Assembly (NCBI GenBank): GCA_024508935.1
Contig: JANINW010000019.1
Coordinates: 154,823-218,822, forward strand
DNA from: Flavipsychrobacter sp.
GTDB lineage: Bacteria; Bacteroidota; Bacteroidia; Chitinophagales; Chitinophagaceae
Direction: 5' to 3'
Length of the DNA stretch: 64,000 nucleotides
The first letter of the stretch is position 1. Each line of letters starts with the position of its first letter. Positions 18,401 through 28,117 of the stretch are shown piece by piece. The notes under the pieces were generated by a model, which was given only the letters and a program-made list of their open reading frames with translations, had not been told where the DNA came from and did no database searches. A program made the position numbers and the translations under genes.

Positions 18401-19533
18401 GTGTGGTACTGAAAGCCAATACGGGTACCGGCTATACTTACCAGTGGAACAAAAATGGTGCAGCAATACCCGGCGCAACACAAGACAGCCTGATAGTACT
18501 GCAGGCCGGGGATTATAGTGTAACGGTCACATCGTCGTTAGGTACCGCTACTTCTATCAGCATTACGGTAAGCACAATAGCTCCGCCAATGGCACAGATC
18601 ACAGCTTCAGGTGCGCTTACATACTGCCCGGGTAGCAACCTTACACTTACTGCTAATACAGGTGCGGGCCTTAGCTATCAGTGGCAATTAGGTGGCCTCG
18701 ATATTACAGGCGCTACCGGTACTACTTATGCCGTTAACGGCGCGGGTACGTATACGGTTAAGGTAAAGAACCTTGGGTGCTCCTCTACTTCCAATGCAAC
18801 TGTAGTTAATTCAGGCCCGTTGTCTATTACCCTGGGTAATGATACTGCTTTCTGCGAAAGCAAGTTCATACCATTTGTATTGGATGCAGGTGTGCCAGGG
18901 GCAAGGTACCAGTGGAGCACAGGAGATACTACTCAAAAAATCAATGTATTTAAAACCTCCGGCAATTATTGGGTAATAGTAAATGCAGGGCCTAACTGTA
19001 TAGATGCAGATACTATACACCTGGCCATAAACCCGCTGCCAAGTGTAAATGCTATTAATGCATTACCTGTGGGTACAAATACCTGGTCGTTCACACCAGC
19101 TGGTGGCCAAAACATTAATAACATACTTTGGATATTCCCTGATGGCACTACCAGCAATCAGAATACGGTACAGCATACCTTCCCCGACGGAAATGTAGTT
19201 GTACGGTTGGTGATGTATAACGATTGCGGTACAGACACTACTATGCTGATACGTTGGGTAACCAATGTAAATACCACCACCAGCGAAGGCTTTGATGTAA
19301 AACTGTACCCGAACCCGGCTAATGAGAATGTGACACTAAGCCTTGATGGTAATGTGTACCTGGAAGATGTCACTATACTGAACAGTGTAGGTGCAGTAGT
19401 ATATCGCAAGGAGATGGAGAACAGTGCGAAGGAAATAGCATTAGATGTTACGCCTTATGCCAGTGGTCAATACATTATCCGTGCCGGTACTTCGGCTGGT
19501 GTAGTAATAAAACCACTAAATATTGTAAAGTAG
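15454..19533 (+). CDS. T9SS cargo: beta-helix surface protein, array gene 1
   Basis: A 1359-aa secreted protein. The signal peptide ends near SARAQ (26). An N-terminal beta domain (about 27-240) starts YPFTASSKPFSYL and has YLTSGAAGSRVFTIEWKNW. A CARDB-like domain (about 250-355) follows. The right-handed beta-helix (about 361-810) begins GVYYVGGPSPDFATV, has Asn-rich rungs and ends VPDVGAYELEP. Then come a conserved GGKQYFLFG...FMYFYTDI domain (about 830-965), three Ig-like segments (975-1190), a PKD-like domain (about 1196-1270, WIFPDGT) and a type A T9SS sorting domain (1281-1359, VKLYPNPA...). It is expected to reach the surface through the type IX system. No catalytic motif is seen; adhesion or glycan binding is inference. 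Confidence 0.88.
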   Translation: MKCFNVLQKPVLLLLMLLGCISARAQYATPIAYPFTASSKPFSYLVGGSPVGSTTLGTGILTDDGVVTGIPIGFTFRYCNVNYTQLSAAANCYLSLSNSSTAQWTNSQANMSGITPMLMPFWDDMYGNSSGAAVTYLTSGAAGSRVFTIEWKNWRPLSSTGNPEMTIQVKLYEGANAIEFLYKQESGTYSSYTATIGMGGTTNADYAVLNNSGAAPTPSATTFTNGISSRPATGQSYLWGLLKKGFNNASAASVASPTGTFCAGVTLPVSVVIKNNGFNQINNLKIYWSLDGGTPTLINWNTLIDTLGSVPGNAATVNLGNIFFGTTPHNFKVYTSVPNGIADTVNVDDTLNFDLGAALNGVYYVGGPSPDFATVQDAADAVVKWGVCGPVTFKIRSGTYIGRINLGTISGGSAVNRVSFIADDGVPASSININYASTGTGDNSVINFSGASYVTLKNLTINNTTNGSGGTGSVVFFAASSPGDSIIGCTMNTLGTVQSSSYACIASTSTGYNLNGLTIMNNTLNGSAGIYYLWGTSSSPISDFVCSNNTINAYYMGIYYLYYFNGPIITNNSINGTSSFANYGIYEVYGNVTTTKPMLIANNRIRGFVTYGLLVEYPKGTSATNRAKIMNNVILNTAPNSYGLMVYYPANTDMLNNTVVISGGTSTSTSYAAGYFTQIGDNNRIMNNLFVNYTGSPAYSPNFNTSFTNNEVDYNTYYTTGSVFAYDIWNGVNLAANMSAWRASSYSAPNKADRNSIFYDPGVNPVTGVPDASNPGAWAINGRGKQVLGNNTDFTGAARPDVLANGVPDVGAYELEPTSVPPSAIPNGPAVVGGKQYFLFGGDTVASVTWNPALGITDSLDVKVYSGRKAPGFNLVSPTKFMYFYTDIKPRSAVTTFDFNTEVYYKDPWLGTMPTEANVKMAEKVGPVWVAYNGVASATNTTRNFISAPGLASFGYFTGIDDGTIFSAIVKATSSTVICNGSRVVLKANTGTGYTYQWNKNGAAIPGATQDSLIVLQAGDYSVTVTSSLGTATSISITVSTIAPPMAQITASGALTYCPGSNLTLTANTGAGLSYQWQLGGLDITGATGTTYAVNGAGTYTVKVKNLGCSSTSNATVVNSGPLSITLGNDTAFCESKFIPFVLDAGVPGARYQWSTGDTTQKINVFKTSGNYWVIVNAGPNCIDADTIHLAINPLPSVNAINALPVGTNTWSFTPAGGQNINNILWIFPDGTTSNQNTVQHTFPDGNVVVRLVMYNDCGTDTTMLIRWVTNVNTTTSEGFDVKLYPNPANENVTLSLDGNVYLEDVTILNSVGAVVYRKEMENSAKEIALDVTPYASGQYIIRAGTSAGVVIKPLNIVK

Positions 19534-19565
19534 GTTTATTGAATTGATTTTCAGTTGTTTAAATT

Positions 19566-19600
19566 AAAAATGCAGCGAACCCTTATTCGCTGCATTTTTA
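19566..19600 (+). terminator. Terminator of T9SS gene 1
   Basis: AAAAATGCAGCGAA and TTCGCTGCATTTTT pair perfectly around a 6-base loop, 32 bases after the stop. Confidence 0.8.
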
Positions 19601-19683
19601 ATTAGATAATAAAAGAGCGCTAATTGTGTACAAGAGATGAAAAAGATATTAAAAAAAAATTCACCCATTTAAATTTTATAATG

Positions 19684-19691
19684 TATATTTA
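19684..19691 (+). promoter_or_regulatory. TAnnTTTA element before T9SS gene 2
   Basis: TATATTTA lies 47 bases before the ATG in an AT-rich gap. It is weak evidence alone and is listed because all four array genes have one. Confidence 0.3.
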
Positions 19692-19738
19692 ATACCTGAC
19701 CAAAATCTGCTTGTTCACGTAATAAATCCTTCTTTGTT

Positions 19739-22700
19739 ATGCGAGTAAAAAATTACACTCCTTACATTTTGCTGACAGCCTTGTGCATGCTGTTTATGCA
19801 TTCAACATTTGCACAACCGGTAACCCTGATGTCGACTGGTACCTGTAGTGGCGGGTCCTCTACCAGTACGGGTAACTGTGAATCTTTTTCTGTAAGAAAT
19901 AACAGTGGTGGGCCTATTGTTATACGGGAGATACATAATTACCACTATGCATCACCAACCGGTGCGGGTACTTATGATCTATGGTACACTACTGTATCTG
20001 GCCAGGTAACCGGGGGGACAGCTACTATTTCTACACCCAACTGGATACAGGCTGCCGCCGGTGTAAGCGTAGGTGGTGCCAATGGTGTAAAACCTTTCTT
20101 TACCGGCCTTAGCATCATTTTGCAGCCGGGGCAAATCGGCAGGTTTGCAATAGTATTCCCTTATACAGTGGGCAGCAGTACTATATTCAGGCCGTCTAAT
20201 ACTATTGGATCGCAGATATATACTTCTGCAGGTGGTGTCGATCTGTTAGCCGGGTCGGCCAACGGTGTAAGTAATGCATTGCTGGGAAGTGGTTTGACAT
20301 TAAATAGTACCTGGAGCTTTTTAGGTGGTATCGTATATGAGATAGCCCTGAAAGGCATGAACAATGCCAGTGTATATAAAATCACCAGCCCGGTAAACTT
20401 TTGCCAGGGCACTTACCCGGTAGTGGTATCTGTTAAGAATTCCGGTAAGAACAAGATCAATAATGTAAAAATATACTGGCTGCTGGATGGTGTACCGCAA
20501 ACACCAATTAACTGGACCACACCAATAGATACTTTCGGCAGCGTAGGTGGTAATGAAGCACTGGTAACGCTGGGTAATGTAACATGGGGGGCTACACCGC
20601 ATACGTTTAAGATATATACCTCTTTACCTAACGGTGTAGCTGATACGGTAAATAACGATGATACAATTAACGTGACCAAAGGTGCAGCATTGAATGGTGT
20701 GTATACGGTAGGTGGTGCTGCACCGGATTATCCAACGCTTTCTTCGGCTATTACAGCACTTAATTCATGGGGTATTTGCGGGCCGGTAACGTTCAATTTG
20801 CGGCCTATAACACACACAGGTAATGTTGCCATCAATACCATATCCGGCGCGAGTGCAACAAACCGCGTTACTATCCAGGCTGAAAATGGAAATGCTGCCA
20901 GTACGGTAGTTTCCTATAGCGCAACAGGTAGTGCCGATAACTTTGTTATGAGCCTTAACGGGGCTTCTTATCTTACCATCAAGAACCTGACACTGAGCGC
21001 TACAGGTAGTAGTTATGGGTATGTAATGCCTATGAGTGGTACTGTGTCGAATGACAGTATCCTGAATTGTAACTTCCTTACCAGTAACGCTGCCAGTTCA
21101 TCTTTTGGCTGTATTTATGCCTCCGGTGTAAGTGGTAATAACGACAATATGGTGTTCAGGAAAAACCTGTTCTCGGGCGGCTATTATGGTGGCCTGTACT
21201 GGGGCGGTAACTCGGCATCTTATGCTGCAGGTATGGTCATAGATAGTAATACGATCAATAACCTGTACTACTACGGGTTATATGTATATTATACCAACGG
21301 TGTCAAGATACGTGATAACAACATCACCGGTTCTACTACCAGCTACTATCCGTTCTATATTCCTTATTGTTACCAGTCTCCGATCATTACCGGCAACAGG
21401 GTGGAATCGCAATATGGATATGGTATGTATATATTGTATGCACAAGGACTCAGCACCAGCAATAAAGGGCTTATAGCCAATAACAAATATGTTGGTAAAG
21501 GAACGACCACTCTTTATTATGGCTTGTATGCCAACTACCCGAACAATACCCGCATATATAACAATACAGCTTTTGTATATAATAACTACAGCAGCTGCTA
21601 TGCGTTTGAGGCATATATGAGTGGTTACTCCGGCAATGATATTAAGAACAACCTGGGGATTAATACAGGCGGTGGTACGGGTGCTTATCTCTACAGCGCC
21701 GGTACAAGCGCAAGCAACCCTTCTGATTATAATAACTGGTATAGTAATAGTACCAGTGCACCGTTTGTGTATAATGGTACTACCTATACATCATTCAATG
21801 CATTCAGAGGTGCATACGGAGATGATAAAAATACACTCTCTTATGACCCGGGATTGAAATTTGACGGTACGCCTAACCCGCTTGATCCGGGTGTTTGGGC
21901 TGTAAACGGGCGTGGTGTGCAAATAGCAGGTAATGCCGCTGATATTGATGGTAATCCAAGGCCAACGCTTGAAGCAAATGGTGTACCTGACCTGGGTGCT
22001 ATAGAAACGGTTCCGCAATGCGAACCGCCTTTGGCTGTTCCGGTTAATCCACCGGTTGTTGGTGCCAAACAATATTTCACATTTGGTTTCGATACGGTTG
22101 CCGCTATCAACTGGAATGCAACACTAGGCCTGACAGCTCCGTTGGAAGTAAGGCAGTATAGCGGCGCGAAAGCTCCGGGCTTCAATCTTATCAGCCCAAC
22201 TAAATTCATGTATTTCTACACAGATGTAAGGCCTATGAGTGGGCTGACAACTTTTGATTACAATGCGGAGATATACTATAAAGACCCTTGGCGCGGTACA
22301 ATGCCAACGGAAGCCAATATCAAACTAGCGGAGCTGATGAATGGTACCTGGTATGCCTATAACGGTAGCAATAGTGCTGCCAATACTACCCGCAATTTCC
22401 TTTCGGGTCCTGGCCTGGCACGTTTTGGTGCATTTACAGGTATAGATGACGGAACTATTTTCTCTGCTATTATAAAAGCTAAAGGATCTACCGTGATCTG
22501 TTATGGCAGCAACGTGACATTGAAATCGAATACAGGTGCGGGTTATACCTATCAGTGGAATAAAAACGGTGCCCCTATTGCAGGTGCTAACGAAGATAGC
22601 CTGGTAGTAAATACCGCCGGAGACTATAGTGTTACCGTAACATCTTCACAGGGTACTGCTACTTCTGTAAGCATCAACGTAAGCACTATAGCACCACCTA

Positions 22701-23644
22701 TGGCACAGATCACTGCTTCAGGTGCACTTACTTATTGCCCTGGCAGCAATCTTACCCTGAATGCCAATACAGGTGCTGGCCTGGCATATCAATGGCAACT
22801 GGGTGGCCTGGATATAGCAGGTGCTACCGGTTCTTCTTATACAGTAACCAGTGCAGGTACTTACACGGTAAGAGTTAAGAATATAGGTTGTGCTACCACA
22901 TCAAATGCTACAGCAGTAAGCCCCGGCCCATTGGCAATAAGCCTGGGTAATGATACTGCATTCTGCCAAAGCAAATACAAACCATTTGTACTGGATGCCG
23001 GAATCACAGGTGCCAAGTATCAATGGAGCACTGGTGATACTACGCAAAAGATCAATGTATATACCACATCCGGCGACTACTGGGTAATAGTAGATGCAGG
23101 TGTAAATTGTGTGGATGCAGATACGGTGCACCTTTCTGTTAGCCCGTTGCCAAGTGTCAATGCTATCAATGCATTGCCTGTAGGTACTAATACATGGGCA
23201 TTCAGCCCGGCTGGTCCTAAGAACGTGAACAACGTACTGTGGATATTCCCTGACGGAACAAGCAACAATACCAATACCCAGCACACTTTCCCTGACGGCA
23301 ACGTAGTGGTAAAGCTGGTAATGTATAATGATTGCGGTTCTGACACGACTATGCTCATCCGCTGGGCCACAAATGTGAATACCACAACAAATGAAGGTTT
23401 TGATGTGAAGTTGTATCCAAACCCGGCCAAGGAGAAAGTAATGCTGACACTGGAAGGTAATGTGTACCTGAAAGATGTAACCATACTGAATAGTGTAGGT
23501 GCTGTGGTGTATCGTAACGAAGTAAGCGGTACCGCTACTAAACAGGCAGTAATTGACATCACTCCATATGCAAGCGGGCAATATATTATCAGGGCAAATA
23601 CATCAGAAGGACCGGTGAATAAAGCACTGAATATCGTGAGATAG
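19739..23644 (+). CDS. T9SS cargo: beta-helix surface protein, array gene 2
   Basis: A 1301-aa paralogue with signal peptide ending STFAQ (26). Its N-terminal domain (about 27-205) is unrelated to those of genes 1 and 3: it opens with a Ser/Thr/Gly/Cys-rich stretch and has SFSVRNNSGGPIVIREIHNY. From about residue 215 it rejoins the family plan: CARDB-like domain, beta-helix (about 320-750, starting GVYTVGGAAPDYPTL), conserved FMYFYTDV domain, Ig-like segments, PKD-like domain (WIFPDGT) and T9SS sorting domain (1222-1301). The swap of only the N-terminal domain suggests different ligands on a shared chassis. It has its own terminator. Confidence 0.88.
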   Translation: MRVKNYTPYILLTALCMLFMHSTFAQPVTLMSTGTCSGGSSTSTGNCESFSVRNNSGGPIVIREIHNYHYASPTGAGTYDLWYTTVSGQVTGGTATISTPNWIQAAAGVSVGGANGVKPFFTGLSIILQPGQIGRFAIVFPYTVGSSTIFRPSNTIGSQIYTSAGGVDLLAGSANGVSNALLGSGLTLNSTWSFLGGIVYEIALKGMNNASVYKITSPVNFCQGTYPVVVSVKNSGKNKINNVKIYWLLDGVPQTPINWTTPIDTFGSVGGNEALVTLGNVTWGATPHTFKIYTSLPNGVADTVNNDDTINVTKGAALNGVYTVGGAAPDYPTLSSAITALNSWGICGPVTFNLRPITHTGNVAINTISGASATNRVTIQAENGNAASTVVSYSATGSADNFVMSLNGASYLTIKNLTLSATGSSYGYVMPMSGTVSNDSILNCNFLTSNAASSSFGCIYASGVSGNNDNMVFRKNLFSGGYYGGLYWGGNSASYAAGMVIDSNTINNLYYYGLYVYYTNGVKIRDNNITGSTTSYYPFYIPYCYQSPIITGNRVESQYGYGMYILYAQGLSTSNKGLIANNKYVGKGTTTLYYGLYANYPNNTRIYNNTAFVYNNYSSCYAFEAYMSGYSGNDIKNNLGINTGGGTGAYLYSAGTSASNPSDYNNWYSNSTSAPFVYNGTTYTSFNAFRGAYGDDKNTLSYDPGLKFDGTPNPLDPGVWAVNGRGVQIAGNAADIDGNPRPTLEANGVPDLGAIETVPQCEPPLAVPVNPPVVGAKQYFTFGFDTVAAINWNATLGLTAPLEVRQYSGAKAPGFNLISPTKFMYFYTDVRPMSGLTTFDYNAEIYYKDPWRGTMPTEANIKLAELMNGTWYAYNGSNSAANTTRNFLSGPGLARFGAFTGIDDGTIFSAIIKAKGSTVICYGSNVTLKSNTGAGYTYQWNKNGAPIAGANEDSLVVNTAGDYSVTVTSSQGTATSVSINVSTIAPPMAQITASGALTYCPGSNLTLNANTGAGLAYQWQLGGLDIAGATGSSYTVTSAGTYTVRVKNIGCATTSNATAVSPGPLAISLGNDTAFCQSKYKPFVLDAGITGAKYQWSTGDTTQKINVYTTSGDYWVIVDAGVNCVDADTVHLSVSPLPSVNAINALPVGTNTWAFSPAGPKNVNNVLWIFPDGTSNNTNTQHTFPDGNVVVKLVMYNDCGSDTTMLIRWATNVNTTTNEGFDVKLYPNPAKEKVMLTLEGNVYLKDVTILNSVGAVVYRNEVSGTATKQAVIDITPYASGQYIIRANTSEGPVNKALNIVR

Positions 23645-23671
23645 GAGCATTAAACTTCAATTATATTATTA

Positions 23672-23712
23672 ATACAAGCGAGTGGGGTTTGCCACTCGCT
23701 TGTATTTTTTAT
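23672..23712 (+). terminator. Terminator of T9SS gene 2
   Basis: A 15-bp stem (AATACAAGCGAGTGG with its complement, loop GGTTTG) is followed by TTTTT, 28 bases past the stop. Confidence 0.85.
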
Positions 23713-23860
23713 ATAAATAAATTGCATTTGTAAATTTTAATCTTAACATGACAAAAGGCCTAAAAAGAGTATTTTTTTAACCATAAATTAATACCAAAAC
23801 ACTTGTAAATACAGGGCATTCTGGTTCACCTTAAATTTTTCCAGCTTCATCTGTTTTTTT

Positions 23861-23890
23861 TTGGTGCATGTTAAACATTTAATAATTTTA
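23861..23890 (+). promoter_or_regulatory. Putative promoter of T9SS gene 3
   Basis: TTG at 23861-23863 and TAATTTTA at 23883-23890 are spaced 19 bases apart, the spacing known for Bacteroidota promoters. The element ends 32 bases before the ATG. The -7 box ends in A instead of G. Confidence 0.45.
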
Positions 23891-23922
23891 GAGGATTATA
23901 TTCGAACCTTTAAGCATGTAAT

Positions 23923-26900
23923 ATGAAATACTTTAACACCGCAAAAAGCATTACACTACTGGTCATTTTGATCCTGTTCTCCCGGAGCAGATCGGAAGCC
24001 CAGTTTCTGACGGCGGCATCCTATCCGTTCACCGCCTCTTCCAAACCGTACACTTATCTTACAGGAGGAACTAATATTTCCTTCTATTACGGTGGTTATG
24101 ACGATGACTACAGGGATAACATTCCTATAGGTTTCCCGTTCACTTTTTGTGGTACTACATATACCACTGTTACAGCAATTACTAACGGCTGGATGCAGTT
24201 TGGTAATGCTTCAAGCAGTTATTACTACTACCCGGCAAGCACCAGCTACCTGCCTTATACAGCCCCGAGCGTATTTGCAGGATGGTGTGATGCAATGGGA
24301 GGTTCGGGCTGGCAGGTATCTTACCTTACAACCGGTGCTGCAGGCAGCCGTGTATTTACGCTGGAATTTAAGAACTGGACCAACTGGTCTGGCTCACCAG
24401 CGACTTACATATCTTACCAGTACAAGTTATACGAAGGTGCGAATGCAGTTGAATTGCTCTACAAACAAGAAGCAGGTACTGCGGGTTTTGCCAGCGGTGC
24501 AGCTATCGGTATAGCTAAGTCTACTACAGACTGGCAAACATTAAGCAATACCAGTGCATCTCCTGTTTCATCCAGCACAGTATTCAATACTTCAACTATT
24601 GCAGGTAACCGCCCGGCTACGGGCCAAAGCTACCTGTGGGGTGTGCTGAAAAAAGGCTATAACAATGCCAGCACAGCATCTATAGCAAGCCCAAGCGGTA
24701 CGTTCTGCTCTGGTGTTACGCTGCCGGTTTCTGTTATCGTAAAAAATGGCGGTCTTAACCAGATCAATAACCTGAAAATATACTGGATACTTGATGGTGT
24801 TCCCCAGCCAGTTATCAACTGGACATCTATGATAGACACGATGGGCAGCACCGGCGGTAACTCTGCTACAGTAAACCTGGGTAATATATTCTTTGGTGCA
24901 GCTTCGCACACATTTAAAGTATATACTTCTTTGCCAAACGGCATAGCTGATACGGTAAATAATGATGACACGCTGAGCTTCACCTTAGGGGCTGCTCTAA
25001 GCGGTGTGTATTATGTCGGTGGTGCCAGTCCTGATTTTGCCACGGTTGTGGACGCGAGGAATGCACTTGTTGCCCGTGGCGTTTGTGGCCCGGTAATATT
25101 TAAGATAAGGGCAGGTACTTATACAGGTGCAATAGACCTGGCTACCGTAAATGGTGTGAGCGCAACCAACAGGGTTACATTCATGCCGGATGACAACGTC
25201 CCTGCATCTGCAGTTAATATCAATTATGCAGCTACCGGTAGCGGCGATAACTATGTATTCCAGTTTAACGGTGCATCTTACATCACACTGAAAAACCTGA
25301 CGATCAATAGTACATCATCATCTTCGGGATACGGGCGTGCTATTTATTTCAATAGCGGTAGTGTTAACGATAGTATAGTAGGCTGTACATTGAATGCAGG
25401 TAACCAAAGCTCTACCAGCAGTAACTATTCATGTATCAGCACCAATACCTCAGGTAATAATTTCAACAACCTGGTATTGCAAAACAATACTATGAATGGT
25501 TCTTGCGGTATCTATTATCTCTACGGTACCAGTAGTAACCCTACTACCGGTTTTGTAATGGAAAATAATACTATCAATGCCTATTATATTGGTACATACT
25601 ATTTCTATTATTTGAACGGTGCTATTATCAGGAAAAATACAATCAATGCAACAGGTGGCGGCAACTCTTATATGGGTATGTATTACATCTACCTGTATGG
25701 CAGCAACCCAACTGATATATCCTACAACTCTGTTAAGGGATTCTATGGCTACGGTATGTATGTATCTAATCCTACAGGTGCATCTCTTACTAACAGGGCC
25801 AAGATCATGAACAACGTGATCATATCTAATCCGTCAACTATGGCTTATTATGGTTTGATGGTGTATTACGCATCTAATACGGATATAATAAACAATACCG
25901 TTATTACTGTTGGACCTAATGCTTCTTCTACTTCATACGGTACAAGTTATTTCTACCAGATGTATGGTGGCAACAAGATCATGAATAACCTGTTTGCAAA
26001 CTACTCAAAGGGTAACCCGATAAATGCTAACTATCCTACCGGTTATTCAAATAACGAATACGATTATAATACGTACTATACTAATGGTACCAACTTCAGT
26101 TACGATCCGTATTATGGTACTACGACAGCTACATTGCCTGCGTTCAGGGCATACAGCTATCCTGCTGCGTACAATGCAGACCGTAACTCTGTATTCTATG
26201 ATCCGGGTGTGAATCAATCAACCGGCGTACCAAACCCAGCTGATCCGGGTGCATGGGCGCTTAATGGCCGTGGTAAACAAGTAGCTGGCAATAATAAAGA
26301 CTTCACAGGTGCTGCCCGCCCGGATATCCTGGCAAACGGTGTACCTGATAATGGTGCCTTCGAACTGGATCCTACTTCTATACCACCACTGGCTACGCCT
26401 ACAGGCCCTGCAGTAGTGGGTGGCAAACAATACTTCCTGTTTGGATTTGATACGGTTGCTTCTGTAACATGGAACCCAACACTGGGTATTACAGACTCAC
26501 TGGATGTGAGGGTATACAGTGGCCGTAAAGCACCTGGCTTCAACCTGGTAAGCCCAACCAAATTCATGTATTTCTATACTGATATCAAACAAAGAGGTAG
26601 TGTTACCACTTTCGATTTCAATACGGAAGTATATTATAAAGGGCCATGGTTAGGTACTATGCCTGTAGAAGCCAATGTGAAAATGGCTGAAAAAGTAGGG
26701 CCAACATGGGTTGCTTACAACGGCAGCAGCAGTGCTACCAACGTAACCCGTAAATTCATATCGGCTCCGGGCCTTGCATCTTTCGGTGCGTTTACCGGTA
26801 TAGATGATGGTACTTTGTTCTCTGCTTTAATAAAAGCAAACGGCTCAACAATTATATGTAATGGCAGCAAGGTAACCCTGAAAGCAAATACAGGTACCGG

Positions 26901-28002
26901 TTATGCATACCAATGGAATAAAAACGGTGCACCGATAAGTGGTGCTACACAGGATAGCCTGGTAGTAACACAAGCAGGTGACTATACTGTAACTATTACT
27001 GCTCCTGCAGGTACTGCCACTTCTATTACTATCACCGTAAGCACCGTTGCACCGCCAATGGCACAGATCTCTGCCTCAGGTGCACTTACTTATTGCCCTG
27101 GTAATGGCCTGAAACTGAGTGCTAATACTGGTGCCGGCCTGGCTTACCAATGGCAACTGAACGGCCTGGATATAAGCGGCGCTACTGCACAAACTTATAG
27201 TGTAGGTACAGCAGGTACGTATACTGTTAAAGTGAAAAACATAGGTTGTACCACTATTTCTAATGCAACGGTTGTAAATGCAGGGCCGCTGGTAGTAGGC
27301 CTGGGTAATGACACCGCATTTTGCCAAACCAAATACATACCATATGTACTGGATGCAGGCATAGCAGGTGCCAGGTATCAATGGAGCACCGGTGATACAA
27401 CACAGAAGATCAATGTGTACAATCAATCTGGTGACTACTGGGTAATAGTAAATGCAGGTCCTAACTGTATAGATGCAGATACGATCCACCTGGCTGTTAG
27501 CCCGCTGCCAAGCGTTAATGCTATCAACTCTCTGCCACTGGGTAATAATACTTATGCATTCAGCCCTGCAGGCGGACAGAATATCAATAACGTACTGTGG
27601 ATATTCGGTGATGGTACTACCAATAACAATTACACAGTGCAGCATACTTTCCCTGACGGAAACATCAACGTAAGGCTGGTAATGTATAACGACTGCGGAT
27701 CTGATACTGCAATGATCCTGCGCTGGGCTGCCAATGTTGGCAGCACCAATAATGAAGGTTACAATGTGAAATTGTACCCGAACCCTGCTAAGGAAAAAGT
27801 GACCCTTAGCCTGGATGGTAATGTGTTCCTGAAAGAAGTGACTGTACTGAACAGCGTAGGTGCTGTAGTATACCGCGGACAAGCAGGTAACAATGAAAAG
27901 AACATCACCGTTGACATCAGTGCTTTTGCAGCAGGTACCTATCTGATGCGCGCCGTAACAACCGACGGAACGGTTACCAAACCATTCAATATTACCAGGT
28001 AA
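23923..28002 (+). CDS. T9SS cargo: beta-helix surface protein, array gene 3
   Basis: A 1359-aa paralogue, exactly as long as gene 1 and with the same plan. Signal peptide ends RSEAQ. An N-terminal domain like that of gene 1 (YPFTASSKPYTYLTGG, YLTTGAAGSRVFTLEFKNW) is followed by CARDB-like domain (about 250-355) and beta-helix (361-807, starting GVYYVGGASPDFATV) with Tyr-rich rungs such as NNTINAYYIGTYYFYYLNG. The conserved FMYFYTDI domain, Ig-like segments, PKD-like domain (WIFGDGT) and T9SS sorting domain (1281-1359) complete it. Genes 1 and 3 are the closest pair in overall layout, while the C-terminal cassette DNA is closest to gene 4. Function unknown; surface adhesin is a plausible guess. 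Confidence 0.88.
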   Translation: MKYFNTAKSITLLVILILFSRSRSEAQFLTAASYPFTASSKPYTYLTGGTNISFYYGGYDDDYRDNIPIGFPFTFCGTTYTTVTAITNGWMQFGNASSSYYYYPASTSYLPYTAPSVFAGWCDAMGGSGWQVSYLTTGAAGSRVFTLEFKNWTNWSGSPATYISYQYKLYEGANAVELLYKQEAGTAGFASGAAIGIAKSTTDWQTLSNTSASPVSSSTVFNTSTIAGNRPATGQSYLWGVLKKGYNNASTASIASPSGTFCSGVTLPVSVIVKNGGLNQINNLKIYWILDGVPQPVINWTSMIDTMGSTGGNSATVNLGNIFFGAASHTFKVYTSLPNGIADTVNNDDTLSFTLGAALSGVYYVGGASPDFATVVDARNALVARGVCGPVIFKIRAGTYTGAIDLATVNGVSATNRVTFMPDDNVPASAVNINYAATGSGDNYVFQFNGASYITLKNLTINSTSSSSGYGRAIYFNSGSVNDSIVGCTLNAGNQSSTSSNYSCISTNTSGNNFNNLVLQNNTMNGSCGIYYLYGTSSNPTTGFVMENNTINAYYIGTYYFYYLNGAIIRKNTINATGGGNSYMGMYYIYLYGSNPTDISYNSVKGFYGYGMYVSNPTGASLTNRAKIMNNVIISNPSTMAYYGLMVYYASNTDIINNTVITVGPNASSTSYGTSYFYQMYGGNKIMNNLFANYSKGNPINANYPTGYSNNEYDYNTYYTNGTNFSYDPYYGTTTATLPAFRAYSYPAAYNADRNSVFYDPGVNQSTGVPNPADPGAWALNGRGKQVAGNNKDFTGAARPDILANGVPDNGAFELDPTSIPPLATPTGPAVVGGKQYFLFGFDTVASVTWNPTLGITDSLDVRVYSGRKAPGFNLVSPTKFMYFYTDIKQRGSVTTFDFNTEVYYKGPWLGTMPVEANVKMAEKVGPTWVAYNGSSSATNVTRKFISAPGLASFGAFTGIDDGTLFSALIKANGSTIICNGSKVTLKANTGTGYAYQWNKNGAPISGATQDSLVVTQAGDYTVTITAPAGTATSITITVSTVAPPMAQISASGALTYCPGNGLKLSANTGAGLAYQWQLNGLDISGATAQTYSVGTAGTYTVKVKNIGCTTISNATVVNAGPLVVGLGNDTAFCQTKYIPYVLDAGIAGARYQWSTGDTTQKINVYNQSGDYWVIVNAGPNCIDADTIHLAVSPLPSVNAINSLPLGNNTYAFSPAGGQNINNVLWIFGDGTTNNNYTVQHTFPDGNINVRLVMYNDCGSDTAMILRWAANVGSTNNEGYNVKLYPNPAKEKVTLSLDGNVFLKEVTVLNSVGAVVYRGQAGNNEKNITVDISAFAAGTYLMRAVTTDGTVTKPFNITR

Positions 28003-28028
28003 TCTTAAATACAAGTATAAAATCTCAG

Positions 28029-28056
28029 GCAGGCGGTATTAACCGCCTGCTTTTTT
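28029..28056 (+). terminator. Terminator of T9SS gene 3
   Basis: GCAGGCGGT-atta-ACCGCCTGC is followed by TTTTTT, 27 bases past the stop. Confidence 0.87.
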
Positions 28057-28093
28057 ATTGGATATTTCCAAGGTTATACGCTATCAGAAGTAA

Positions 28094-28117
28094 AAAAGCA
28101 CCATTTCGGTGCTTTTC
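28094..28117 (+). terminator. Second hairpin, tandem terminator or leader element
   Basis: AAAAGCACC-atttc-GGTGCTTTT is a clean 9-bp stem with a T-rich arm, 38 bases after the first terminator. It may be a back-up terminator. Confidence 0.6.

Noticed and set aside
27076-28014. 312-codon open frame on the minus strand inside T9SS gene 3
   Set aside because: It lies antisense to the sorting-domain end, has no recognisable motif, and similar antisense frames recur in the paralogues because the coding strand is repetitive; it is a shadow of the real gene.
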